Shown here piece by piece: positions 1 to 6,709 of a stretch of DNA of 7,063 nucleotides (the first letter of the stretch is position 1; every line of letters begins with the position of its first letter). This DNA is from Sphingomonadaceae bacterium (GTDB taxonomy: Bacteria; Pseudomonadota; Alphaproteobacteria; Sphingomonadales; Sphingomonadaceae): contig JAGREF010000082.1 of the NCBI GenBank assembly GCA_020446665.1, positions 1 through 7,063 of the forward strand. Direction: 5' to 3'. Position numbers and translations under genes: made by a program. The notes below the pieces were generated by a model, which was given only the letters and a program-made list of their open reading frames with translations, did no database searches and had not been told where the DNA came from.

Positions 1-228
1 ACCGCTTCGGGCAGCTTCCTGATGATCAACAATCTGATCGGGATTGGGGTTGGCCCCATGCTGATGGGCTGGCTGTCAGACCGGTTCACGGGCACCTATG
101 GCGATGACGCGCTGCTCTATGCAACCGTGTCCTGCCTTGGCTTCTATCTGCTGGCCTCGGTACTCGCTCTGCTGGCGACACGCACGATCCGCCGTGACTG
201 GGTGGACGAGGATCACGCAGCTGCTTGA
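1..228 (+). CDS. MFS transporter, C-terminal end (partial)
   Basis: The reading frame is open from the first base of the window and ends in TGA at 226-228, giving 75 residues; the N-terminal part lies outside the window. The visible part holds two hydrophobic stretches that look like the last two transmembrane helices of a major facilitator superfamily protein. The first includes NNLIGIGVGPMLMGWLSDRF, with the small-residue pattern and the cytoplasmic GxLSDRF-type loop typical of MFS helices 11-12. The second is YATVSCLGFYLLASVLALLA. A short charged tail (RTIRRDWVDEDHAAA) follows. The GVGPMLMGWLSD pattern recalls the spinster-like or sugar-phosphate-type MFS groups, but the substrate cannot be read from this fragment. 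It lies just ahead of putA in the same direction, so co-transcription is possible. Whether it carries a PutA substrate is unknown. Confidence 0.8.
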   Translation, partial: TASGSFLMINNLIGIGVGPMLMGWLSDRFTGTYGDDALLYATVSCLGFYLLASVLALLATRTIRRDWVDEDHAAA

Positions 229-244
229 GTGCAGCTACTTGATT
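217..244 (+). repeat. Tandem 14-bp direct repeat across the transporter stop codon
   Basis: Two adjacent 14-bp units, GCAGCTGCTTGAGT (217-230) and GCAGCTACTTGATT (231-244), match at 12 of 14 positions. The first copy contains the last codons and the TGA of the MFS gene. The second sits in the short gap before putA and repeats an out-of-use TGA. It could be a local slippage duplication or a pair of direct half-sites for a regulator. Nothing in the window decides between these. Confidence 0.6.
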
Positions 245-267
245 ACAGATGAAACCGGGTGCAAGCG

Positions 268-285
268 GGCGGGAGTGTCCCCGCC
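268..285 (+). other. GC hairpin in the putA leader
   Basis: GGCGGG (268-273) and CCCGCC (280-285) form a perfect 6-bp stem around the loop AGTGTC. No T-run follows, so it is not a canonical intrinsic terminator. It lies between an upstream in-frame ATG (249) and the two later candidate putA starts (291 and 303). That placement fits a leader element better than coding sequence, and it could attenuate translation or partly separate putA from the transporter gene. The function is inferred only from position. Confidence 0.4.
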
Positions 286-302
286 TTGCCATGAGTCGCT
301 GC

Positions 303-3300
303 ATGACTATTGCCGTCCCGCTTGACCGCTCTGCCCTGCGCGCCGCCTATCGCATGGACGAAGCGGCCTGCATTACCGAACGGCTTGCACAAGCCGCCCC
401 TGCCAGCCAGCAGCATGAACAGGCCAGCGCCCTTGCCGCCACGCTGATCACCGGCGCGCGCAAACACAAGGCGAGCGGGCTCGACGCTTTCCTCCACGCC
501 TATGGCCTCGCCACGGAAGAGGGCATTGCGCTGATGTGTCTGGCAGAGGCGCTGCTGCGCGTGCCCGACAGTGCCACAATCGATGCGCTGATCCGCGACA
601 AATTGGGCGATATCGACTGGGGCGATCATCTGGGCGAAAGCTCGTCCAGCTTCGTCAATGCCGCAACCTTCTCCCTGATGCTGACCGGCGAAGTGCTGGA
701 CAAGCCGGAGGAGCATCAGCGCGGAATGGGTGCCACTGTGCGCCGTGCCATCGGGCGGCTGGGCGAGCCGGTGATCCGCAAGGCGGTGACGCAGGCAATG
801 CGCATTCTGGGCGGGCAGTTCGTCTTTGGCCGCACGATCGACGAAGCGCTGGAACGCGCCGCGCCAGAGCGCAAGCGCGGCCTGACCCACAGTTTCGACA
901 TGCTGGGCGAAGCGGCGATGACCCTTGCCGATGCAGAGCGCTATCGCGCCGCCTATGCCAGCGCCATCGCCCGGCTGGCGCGCGAATCCGATGGCGATGT
1001 GGGCACATCACCCGGCATTTCGGTGAAGCTGTCCGCGCTCTATCCCAAATATGATTTCTACCATCGCGATGCCGCCTTGGCCGCGCTGGTTCCCATGGTG
1101 CGGGATTTGGCCATGCAGGCGCGCGATGCGGGGATCCATTTCACGATTGACGCGGAAGAGGCTGAACGTCTCGAACTATCCCTCGACATAATCGAAGCGC
1201 TGCTGGCCGATAGTGATCTTTTTGCAGGTGGCTGGGACGGCTTTGGCCTCGCCATTCAGGCCTATCAGAAGCGCGCCGTGCCGCTGTGTGACTGGATCGC
1301 GCAACTGGCCCGGCGGCATGGGCGGCGGCTCTTCGTGCGGCTGGTCAAAGGGGCCTATTGGGATAGCGAAATCAAATGGTCGCAGGTCGGTGGATTGCCG
1401 GATTATCCGGTGTTTACCCGCAAGCTGGCAACCGATGTTTCCTACCTCGCCTGTGCCGGTCGGCTGCTGGCGGCGAGCGACGTGATCTTCCCCGCCTTTG
1501 CCACGCATAATGCCTATACGATTGGCGCGGTGAAGGCCCTGGCTGATGGAAAGCCGCACGAATTTCAGCGGCTGCACGGCATGGGCGAGGATGTCTATGC
1601 TGCGCTGGCGGCAGAGGAAAAGCGGACTGGACAGCCGCAAACGCGGGTGCGCATCTATGCGCCCGTGGGCGGGCACAAGGAACTGCTCGCCTATCTCGTG
1701 CGCCGCTTGTTGGAAAACGGAGCCAATTCCTCTTTCGTTAACCGCATGGCCGATGCCGAAGTGCCGGTGGAAGAGTTGGTCACTGACCCGGTGGCAGAGC
1801 TGGCCGCGCTGGAGCCGAAGCGCAACGACGCCATCCCCCTGCCCGCTGACATCTTCCCCGGACGAGTCAACAGCGCCGGGATCGATCTGTCAGACCCGCT
1901 CATTCGTGAGCCACTGCTTGAACGGTTGCAGTCTCTGGAAAGCCGCGAATGGCAGGCCGCCCCCACTCTGGCGGCAGACAGCGCAGGGGCAGTGAGCGAG
2001 ATCCGCAGCCCGCAGGACCGGCGCGTTCTGGTTGGCACTGTGCAGGAAGCGAGCGCCGCCGATATTGACACAGCGATGCAAGCTGCGCGCGCTATCCAGC
2101 CAGGTTGGGACAAGCTGGGCGGTGAAAAGAGGGCGCTGCTGCTGGAAGAGGCAGCGCGGCTGTTTGAAGAACACACGGATGAGTTCCTCTCTTTGTGCCG
2201 CCGTGAAGCGGGCAAGAGCTTGCTCGATGCTGTGCTGGAACTGCGCGAAGCGGTCGATTTCCTGCGCTATTATGCAGCGGAGGCGCGGCGCCAGTTTGCA
2301 GAGCCGGAATATCTGCCCGGCCCCACCGGCGAAGAGAATATCATCCGCCTGCATGGGCGCGGCGTATTCGTGACGATCAGCCCGTGGAATTTCCCGCTGG
2401 CCATCTTTATCGGTCCCGCCGCCGCCGCGCTGGCTGCGGGCAACACCGTGTTGGCCAAACCGGCGGAACAGACCCCGCTGATCGCCGCGCTGGCGGTGCA
2501 ATTGTGCCATCAGGCAGGCATTCCGGAGGAAGCGCTGCAACTCGTGCCCGGCGATGGCAAGGTTGGCGCGATGCTGACCAGCGATCCGCATATTACCGGA
2601 GTCGCTTTCACCGGATCGACCGGCACTGCGCAAGCGATCAATCGCAGCCTCGCCATGCGCGATGGGCCGCTGGGTATCCTGATCGCGGAAACGGGCGGGC
2701 AGAATGCGATGATCGTGGACAGCTCCGCCTTGCCCGAACAGGTCGCCCGCGATGTCGTGAACAGCGCGTTTCAGAGCGCGGGGCAGCGTTGCTCTGCCTT
2801 GCGCGTGCTCTATTTGCAGGAAGACATTGCTGACGGGATGCTGGCGATGATCCGCGGGGCGTTCGAAATGCTCACGCCTGGCGATCCGGCACAGCTTTCA
2901 ACCGATGTCGGCCCGGTGATCGATGCGGAGGCAAAGGCCTCGCTCAATGCGCATATCGCCGCCATGGCATCAGCGGGGCATGATGTGCAGCAGCTCGCAT
3001 TGGGTGCAGACACGGCACATGGCTGTTTCGTGGCGCCAACCATTATCGAGATTTCCTCCATCGCGGATCTGGACGCAGAACATTTCGGCCCTGTGCTGCA
3101 TGTCGCACGCTTCCCGGCGGGCGGGCTGGAGGCGCTGATCGCTGAGATCAACGCTACTGGTTTTGGCCTGACTCTGGGCCTGCACAGCCGCATCGCGGCC
3201 AAGCATCGGCTGGTGGAAGCAACCGCACGGGTGGGCAATCTCTATATCAATCGCAACCAGATCGGCGCGGTGGTGGGCAGCCAGCCCTTTGGCGGTGAAG

Positions 3301-3425
3301 GAATGTCCGGCACTGGCCCCAAGGCCGGTGGCCCCCATTATCTGGCCCGTTTCGCGACTGAACGGGTGACTTGCACGGACACCACCGCCGCCGGGGGCAA
3401 TGCCAGCCTGCTCGCCGCCGGATAG
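303..3425 (+). CDS. putA: Bifunctional proline dehydrogenase / L-glutamate gamma-semialdehyde dehydrogenase PutA
   Basis: PutA oxidises proline to P5C (FAD, electrons to quinone at the inner membrane), then P5C/glutamate semialdehyde to glutamate with NAD. Numbered from the ATG at 303, the protein has 1040 residues. The FAD-binding barrel shows SVKLSALYPKY (240), DAEEAERLELSLD (283), RLVKGAYWDSEIK (346), ATHN (400), EFQRLHGMG (420) and LVRRLLENGANSSFVNR, with the substrate-binding arginine pair at 467-468. The aldehyde dehydrogenase half shows SPWNFP (693), GSTGT (771), AETGGQN with catalytic Glu796, and AGQRCSALR with the catalytic Cys830. The end, QPFGGEGMSGTGPKAGGPHY, is typical of the family. 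There is no ribbon-helix-helix DNA-binding domain at the N-terminus and no extra C-terminal domain, so this is the short type-A PutA, which does not repress its own gene. No frameshift is seen. Starts at 249 and 291 are also in frame; I prefer 303 because PutA-like sequence (PLDRSALRAAYRMDE) begins there and a weak GAG lies 7 nt upstream. The exact start is uncertain. Confidence 0.96.
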   Translation: MTIAVPLDRSALRAAYRMDEAACITERLAQAAPASQQHEQASALAATLITGARKHKASGLDAFLHAYGLATEEGIALMCLAEALLRVPDSATIDALIRDKLGDIDWGDHLGESSSSFVNAATFSLMLTGEVLDKPEEHQRGMGATVRRAIGRLGEPVIRKAVTQAMRILGGQFVFGRTIDEALERAAPERKRGLTHSFDMLGEAAMTLADAERYRAAYASAIARLARESDGDVGTSPGISVKLSALYPKYDFYHRDAALAALVPMVRDLAMQARDAGIHFTIDAEEAERLELSLDIIEALLADSDLFAGGWDGFGLAIQAYQKRAVPLCDWIAQLARRHGRRLFVRLVKGAYWDSEIKWSQVGGLPDYPVFTRKLATDVSYLACAGRLLAASDVIFPAFATHNAYTIGAVKALADGKPHEFQRLHGMGEDVYAALAAEEKRTGQPQTRVRIYAPVGGHKELLAYLVRRLLENGANSSFVNRMADAEVPVEELVTDPVAELAALEPKRNDAIPLPADIFPGRVNSAGIDLSDPLIREPLLERLQSLESREWQAAPTLAADSAGAVSEIRSPQDRRVLVGTVQEASAADIDTAMQAARAIQPGWDKLGGEKRALLLEEAARLFEEHTDEFLSLCRREAGKSLLDAVLELREAVDFLRYYAAEARRQFAEPEYLPGPTGEENIIRLHGRGVFVTISPWNFPLAIFIGPAAAALAAGNTVLAKPAEQTPLIAALAVQLCHQAGIPEEALQLVPGDGKVGAMLTSDPHITGVAFTGSTGTAQAINRSLAMRDGPLGILIAETGGQNAMIVDSSALPEQVARDVVNSAFQSAGQRCSALRVLYLQEDIADGMLAMIRGAFEMLTPGDPAQLSTDVGPVIDAEAKASLNAHIAAMASAGHDVQQLALGADTAHGCFVAPTIIEISSIADLDAEHFGPVLHVARFPAGGLEALIAEINATGFGLTLGLHSRIAAKHRLVEATARVGNLYINRNQIGAVVGSQPFGGEGMSGTGPKAGGPHYLARFATERVTCTDTTAAGGNASLLAAG

Positions 3426-3448
3426 GGGCTTTGCATTAACCGCTTCTT

Positions 3449-3469
3449 GGCCCGTTTGTGCTAAGGGCC
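3449..3469 (+). promoter_or_regulatory. Ribosome binding site of the epimerase gene inside a small hairpin
   Basis: AAGGG (3463-3467) lies 6 nt before the ATG at 3474, which makes it the clearest Shine-Dalgarno site in the window and fixes that start. GGCCC (3449-3453) is complementary to GGGCC (3465-3469), with an 11-nt loop, so the stem would cover most of the AAGGG. The 48-bp gap after putA has no T-run and no convincing -35/-10 pair, so I cannot say whether the epimerase has its own promoter or is read through from putA. Confidence 0.45.
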
Positions 3470-3473
3470 GCGC

Positions 3474-4475
3474 ATGAGCAGAACCACTATCGTTACCGGT
3501 GCAGCAGGCTTTATCGGCGCTGCCCTGTCAGAAGCCCTGCTGGCGCGCGGCGAGCGCGTGATCGGGATCGACAATTGCAATGATTATTACGCCGTCTCGC
3601 TGAAAGAGGCGCGCCTGCGCCGCCTGTCAGACCGGCATGGCGCAGCCTTCACTTTCCACCGGCTCGACTTTGCTGACAATGCCGCGCTGCTGGCTGCGCT
3701 CGACGGGGCAGAATTCAGCCATATCGTCCATCTCGGCGCGCAGGCGGGCGTGCGCTATTCGATCGATAACCCGCATGCCTATGTCCAGTCGAACCTGGTC
3801 GGCCATGTGAACATGCTCGAACTCGCACGGCATCGCGGGGTGGAGCATATGGTCTATGCCAGTTCCAGCTCGGTCTATGGCGGCAATGACAAGGTGCCTT
3901 TCTCCGTCGAGGATCGCTGCGACCACCCGGTTTCGCTCTATGCCGCGACCAAGAAGGCGGACGAACTGATGAGCGAAACCTACGCGCATCTGTTCCGCCT
4001 GCCGCTTACGGGGCTGCGCTTCTTCACTGTCTATGGCCCGTGGGGCCGCCCGGACATGGCGCTGTGGAAATTCACCGCCAACATCATCGCTGGCAAGCCG
4101 ATCCCGGTCTTCAACCATGGCGATATGTATCGCGACTTTACCTATATTGACGACATTATCGCCGGCGTCGTGGCCTGCCTCGATCACCCGCCCGCCGATG
4201 ATGGCGCGCAGAAACCCGGCGGCAGCGTGAAGCCGCATGCGGTCTATAATATCGGCAACAACCAGTCCGAACCGCTGATGAAGCTGATCCACGTGCTGGA
4301 GGATGCGCTGGGCCGCAAGGCGGAGATGGACATGCTCCCGATGCAGCCGGGCGACGTGCACAAGACCTTCGCCGATATCGAAGCGATCCGCAGCGATCTG
4401 GGTTATGAACCGACCACCAGCATCGAAGTGGGCGTGCCCAAATTCGTGGAATGGTATCGGGGCTATAACGGGTAG
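3474..4475 (+). CDS. NAD-dependent epimerase, UDP-glucuronate 4-epimerase type
   Basis: This 333-residue extended short-chain dehydrogenase interconverts nucleotide sugars. Its closest remembered relatives are UDP-glucuronate 4-epimerases (named CapI, Uge or LspL), which make UDP-galacturonate in the cytoplasm for capsule or LPS. The Rossmann fold opens with TGAAGFIG (Gly9, Gly12, Gly15), and Asp33 in GIDNCNDYY at the end of strand 2 favours NAD. The catalytic region shows YASSSSVYGG (128-137) and the YxxxK pair Tyr156/Lys160 in SLYAATKKADE. LRFFTVYGPWGRPDMALWKF (from 181) and MYRDFTYIDDI (218-228) are hallmarks of the UDP-glucuronate epimerase group rather than of GalE or dTDP-glucose dehydratase. 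Length is normal for the family and the frame is intact. The start is supported by AAGGG at 3463-3467. No glycosyltransferase or polysaccharide genes lie beside it in this window, so the product it serves is unknown. A related specificity, such as UDP-sugar epimerisation on another substrate, cannot be excluded. Confidence 0.9.
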   Translation: MSRTTIVTGAAGFIGAALSEALLARGERVIGIDNCNDYYAVSLKEARLRRLSDRHGAAFTFHRLDFADNAALLAALDGAEFSHIVHLGAQAGVRYSIDNPHAYVQSNLVGHVNMLELARHRGVEHMVYASSSSVYGGNDKVPFSVEDRCDHPVSLYAATKKADELMSETYAHLFRLPLTGLRFFTVYGPWGRPDMALWKFTANIIAGKPIPVFNHGDMYRDFTYIDDIIAGVVACLDHPPADDGAQKPGGSVKPHAVYNIGNNQSEPLMKLIHVLEDALGRKAEMDMLPMQPGDVHKTFADIEAIRSDLGYEPTTSIEVGVPKFVEWYRGYNG

Positions 4476-4488
4476 AACACATATGGAT

Positions 4489-4521
4489 CCTCCCCGTTTT
4501 TGCGCAGCACAAATGGGGAGG
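4489..4521 (+). repeat. Left-arm stem-loop of the palindrome
   Basis: CCTCCCCGTTT (4489-4499) pairs with AAATGGGGAGG (4511-4521) as an 11-bp stem with one G-T wobble and an 11-nt loop. It comes 13 bp after the epimerase stop codon, so it could stop or protect that transcript, but no T-run follows it. It is therefore at best a non-canonical or Rho-assisted terminator. Confidence 0.55.
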
Positions 4522-4667
4522 TGGCGCAGCGCCGCAGGCGCTGTGACGGAGGGGTATGGAGCCGGTCCTTTGTAGGACTCAGGCTAAACGGGCTTGGAGC
4601 TATTCCCCCTCCACCCCGAGGCCTATGGCCTCGCGGTCCCGCTGTTCCTGCGGAACACCTTCGGTTC

Positions 4668-4696
4668 CCCCATTTGTGACTACGTCAAAAATGGGG
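4668..4696 (-). repeat. Right-arm stem-loop of the palindrome
   Basis: CCCCATTT (4668-4675) pairs with AAATGGGG (4689-4696). Inside it, after one G-A mismatch, TGAC (4677-4680) pairs with GTCA (4684-4687) around a TAC loop, giving a 29-nt nearly closed hairpin. It lies 12 bp beyond the stop codon of the minus-strand helicase and would form in the 3' end of its mRNA. No T-run follows on the minus strand, so a terminator role is only inferred. Confidence 0.55.
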
Positions 4697-4708
4697 AGGA
4701 TCTGAAGT

Positions 4709-6505
4709 TTACCGCTTGGGCTTGCCCGGCTTGCCGCCTGGCTTGTTCGCGAATTTCCGGCCAACGGGCTTCCCGCCACCACCTTTGCGATCTTCGCGCG
4801 GGCCCTTGCCGCGATGGAAGGGCTTGGCACGCACATGCGGGCCACCGGCATTATCGCTTCGGCCCTCGCGGCGGTTGCGGCGCGCTACGTCGCGCGGCGG
4901 TTCGGCAGAGGCTTCGATGTGAATCACATCGTTCTCATCCTCGTCCTGCGCCGTGCGCTGGACAGCATCGGCGAAACGATCCGCCAGCGTGCGGGGGATC
5001 TGGAAATGGGTTTCATTCGGCCCCACCCGGATTGCGCCGATTTCATTGCGGGTAATGTGGCCCCGGCGGCAGATCAGCGGCAATATCCAGCGCGGTTCGG
5101 CATTGTTGCGGCGGCCGACAGCCATGCGGAACCAGACCGTATCTTCAAAGCCTGGACGATGCCGCTCTGCCTGTGCCTTTTGCCGCGCTTCAGGCGTGTT
5201 GGTGGCCAGCTCTTCCGGCTCGGGCATGGAGGCGCGATGGGCACGCACCAGCATGGCGGCGATTTCCTGCGGGCTGCGTTCGGCCAGCAAGCGCTCGGCC
5301 AGTTCCACATCGCTGTCTTCCACTTCGACCGGGGCGAGCAATTGTGCCAGCATACGCTCGCGATCCTGCGCACGGATGGCTTCGCGGCTCGGCGCGTCGA
5401 TCCACTCAGCCTCCACTTTCGCGTGGCGCAGCATGGATTCCACCCGGCGGCGGCGCGGATACGGCACTACCAGCACCGCGGTGCCTTTCTTGCCCGCGCG
5501 CCCGGTACGGCCTGAGCGGTGCTGCAACGTCTCTGCATCGCGGGGAATCTCCACATGCACGACCAGGCTGAGCGAAGGCAGATCGATCCCGCGCGCGGCC
5601 ACATCGGTCGCCACGCAAACCCGTGCGCGCCGGTCACGCAAAGCCTGCAGCGCCTGATTGCGTTCCGACTGCGAATGCTCGCCCGACAGGGCGACCACGG
5701 CAAAGCCGCGTTCCTGCAAGGTGGCGTGCAAATGCCGCACATTGTCGCGCGTGGCGCAGAACAGAATAGCCGTTTCCGCTTCGTGGAAACGCAGCAGATT
5801 CACCACTGCATGTTCGATCTCGGACGGGGCAACCGTGACCGCCTGATAGGCGATATCGCCATGGCCGCGATCATCACCCTTGGTGCTGATGCGCAGCGCA
5901 TCGCGCTGGTAACGGCGTGCCAATGCCTCAATCGGGCGCGGCATGGTGGCGGAAAAGAGCAGCGTGCGCCGCCCCTCTGGCGTGCCGTCGAGAATTTCCT
6001 CCAGCTCTTCGCGGAAACCCATATCGAGCATTTCATCCGCTTCATCGAGCACGATTGCGGAAAGCTGCGAAAGGTCCAGCGCGCCGCGCTCCAGATGATC
6101 GCGCAGGCGGCCCGGCGTGCCGACCACGATGGTTGCGCCTGACTGCAAGGCGCGGCGTTCCTGGCTGGGGTTCATCCCGCCCACGCAAGTGGCAATCCGG
6201 GCACCGGCCCCGGCATAGAGCCAGCCCAGTTCCTTGCTCACCTGCAATGCCAGTTCACGCGTCGGCGCAATTACCAGCGCCTGCGGAGCGGCCGGGCGGC
6301 GGACCCTGCCATCATCACCCAGCAACTGAGCGGCCATGGCGAGACCAAAGGCCACTGTCTTGCCGGAACCGGTCTGCGCCGAGACGACCAGATCGCGCCC
6401 CTCCGCTTCGGGTTCGATCACGGCGGACTGGACAGCAGTCAATTCGGAATAGCCGCGCTGCGACAGGGCTTCGCCAAGGACAGGCGGGATATGGGAAAAG
6501 CTCAT
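4709..6505 (-). CDS. DEAD-box ATP-dependent RNA helicase (CsdA/DbpA-like)
   Basis: This 598-residue cytoplasmic RNA helicase unwinds or remodels RNA using ATP; relatives act in ribosome assembly, mRNA decay or cold adaptation. Motifs occur in order: GYSELTAVQ (Q-motif region, 18-26), AQTGSGKT (motif I, 43-50), PTREL (81-85), TPGR (130-133), DEAD (154-157), SAT (185-187), [10 protein letters not shown] (299-308) and HRSGRTGR (329-336). Residues about 457-515 ([17 protein letters not shown]...[23 protein letters not shown]) match the DbpA-type RNA-binding domain also found in CsdA/DeaD. The last 60 residues are a disordered basic Gly/Lys/Arg tail ending [11 protein letters not shown]. Length lies between DbpA (about 460) and CsdA (about 630). 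The frame stays open upstream to 6751, but that stretch is not family-like. Tandem ATGs sit at 6508 and 6505. I choose 6505 because conserved sequence starts [14 protein letters not shown] and a weak GTGAG (6510-6514) is then 4 nt away. The gene is convergent with the epimerase and divergent from dcd. The precise ortholog (deaD, dbpA or rhlE) is not settled. Confidence 0.95.
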   Translation of the reverse strand: MSFSHIPPVLGEALSQRGYSELTAVQSAVIEPEAEGRDLVVSAQTGSGKTVAFGLAMAAQLLGDDGRVRRPAAPQALVIAPTRELALQVSKELGWLYAGAGARIATCVGGMNPSQERRALQSGATIVVGTPGRLRDHLERGALDLSQLSAIVLDEADEMLDMGFREELEEILDGTPEGRRTLLFSATMPRPIEALARRYQRDALRISTKGDDRGHGDIAYQAVTVAPSEIEHAVVNLLRFHEAETAILFCATRDNVRHLHATLQERGFAVVALSGEHSQSERNQALQALRDRRARVCVATDVAARGIDLPSLSLVVHVEIPRDAETLQHRSGRTGRAGKKGTAVLVVPYPRRRRVESMLRHAKVEAEWIDAPSREAIRAQDRERMLAQLLAPVEVEDSDVELAERLLAERSPQEIAAMLVRAHRASMPEPEELATNTPEARQKAQAERHRPGFEDTVWFRMAVGRRNNAEPRWILPLICRRGHITRNEIGAIRVGPNETHFQIPRTLADRFADAVQRTAQDEDENDVIHIEASAEPPRDVARRNRREGRSDNAGGPHVRAKPFHRGKGPREDRKGGGGKPVGRKFANKPGGKPGKPKR

Positions 6506-6526
6506 CATACTCACAATCGAGAAGCA

Positions 6527-6542
6527 CGCGCCTTTCGGCGCG
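6527..6542 (-). promoter_or_regulatory. GAAA-tetraloop hairpin in the helicase mRNA leader
   Basis: On the minus strand the sequence reads CGCGCC, GAAA, GGCGCG: a perfect 6-bp GC stem closed by a GNRA-class tetraloop, 21 nt upstream of the chosen helicase start. If transcription begins upstream of 6542, the leader RNA would carry this stable hairpin. Many RNA helicase and cold-shock genes are controlled through leader structure, so a role in translation or stability is reasonable but inferred. Confidence 0.45.
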
Positions 6543-6703
6543 GGCAAAATGGGGTCACGCAATCTGGCGGGACTGGGCAGCGATACCGCGCGTTGGATCA
6601 CGCGCCAAGGCACCGGGAATGCGGCCCCATACAGCGTTCGAGCGCATTTGGCTCGCACGAATTTGCGAAATCTTCCGAACAGGCAATCAGACGCATGAGA
6701 GGG

Positions 6704-6709
6704 GATAAT
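6704..6709 (+). promoter_or_regulatory. Possible -10 element for dcd
   Basis: GATAAT at 6704-6709 matches the sigma-70 -10 consensus TATAAT at 5 of 6 bases and stands out in a GC-rich gap, 48 bp before the dcd ATG. The matching -35 region around 6681-6687 (AGGCAAT) is poor, so this is only a candidate. The rest of the 252-bp divergent gap between helicase and dcd shows a short ATTTGCGAAAT dyad (6661-6671), a CGAGC/GCTCG inverted repeat (6639-6655) and the leader hairpin listed separately. I see no gene in it. Confidence 0.35.

Larger units (their letters stand above)
4486..4702. repeat. 217-bp composite palindromic intergenic element (REP/MITE-like)
   Basis: The element is bounded by a perfect 10-bp inverted repeat, GATCCTCCCC (4486-4495) and GGGGAGGATC (4693-4702). 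The symmetry goes on inward. Read on opposite strands, both arms run GATCCTCCCC, G or A, TTTTTG, a variable 4-7 nt, then CACAAATGGGG. Further in, GGAGGGG (4548-4554) faces CCCCTCC (4606-4612). Each arm carries its own hairpin between these blocks: CAGCGCC/GGCGCTG (4527-4543) on the left and CGAGGCC/GGCCTCG (4617-4633) on the right. The right arm has an extra TGTTCC/GGAACA hairpin (4643-4657), and the centre has GTCCT/AGGAC (4565-4578). It fills the gap between two convergent genes, starting 10 bp after the epimerase stop and ending 6 bp before the helicase stop codon. It has no open reading frame of note. It resembles the GGGGAGG-rich palindromic repeats I recall from sphingomonad intergenic regions; I cannot confirm copy number here. 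It may also act as a two-way transcription barrier. Confidence 0.8.

Noticed and set aside
243..890. 215-codon minus-strand open frame opposite putA
   Set aside because: It lies fully antisense to well-conserved PutA sequence, is rich in His/Arg/Gln as mirror frames of GC-rich genes are, and has no recognisable domain.
3627..4361. 244-codon minus-strand open frame opposite the epimerase
   Set aside because: It is a mirror-frame shadow of a conserved enzyme; composition is atypical and there is no motif.
4489..4521. Canonical intrinsic terminator after the epimerase
   Set aside because: The stem is strong but is followed by GTGGCGCAGC rather than a T-run, so the feature is listed as a repeat arm with only a possible termination role.
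4486..4702. Reading the palindrome as a CRISPR array or classical insertion sequence
   Set aside because: There are no regularly spaced direct repeats with unique spacers, no transposase frame and no obvious target duplication. The symmetry is inverted, not tandem.
4594..5055. 153-codon plus-strand open frame starting in the palindrome
   Set aside because: It runs from repeat sequence into the antisense of the helicase tail, so it is not a credible gene.
4814..5657. Two overlapping plus-strand open frames (233 and 234 codons) opposite the helicase
   Set aside because: Both are antisense to conserved helicase domains, and low-complexity Arg/Ser/Ala composition indicates frame shadows.
6633..6680. 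SOS (LexA) box upstream of dcd
   Set aside because: GTTC occurs once near 6636, but the second half of the alphaproteobacterial GTTC-N7-GTTC pattern is missing.
5917..6708. 263-codon plus-strand open frame opposite the helicase N-terminus
   Set aside because: It is a Pro/Arg/Ala-rich shadow of motifs I to III of the helicase and has no family resemblance.
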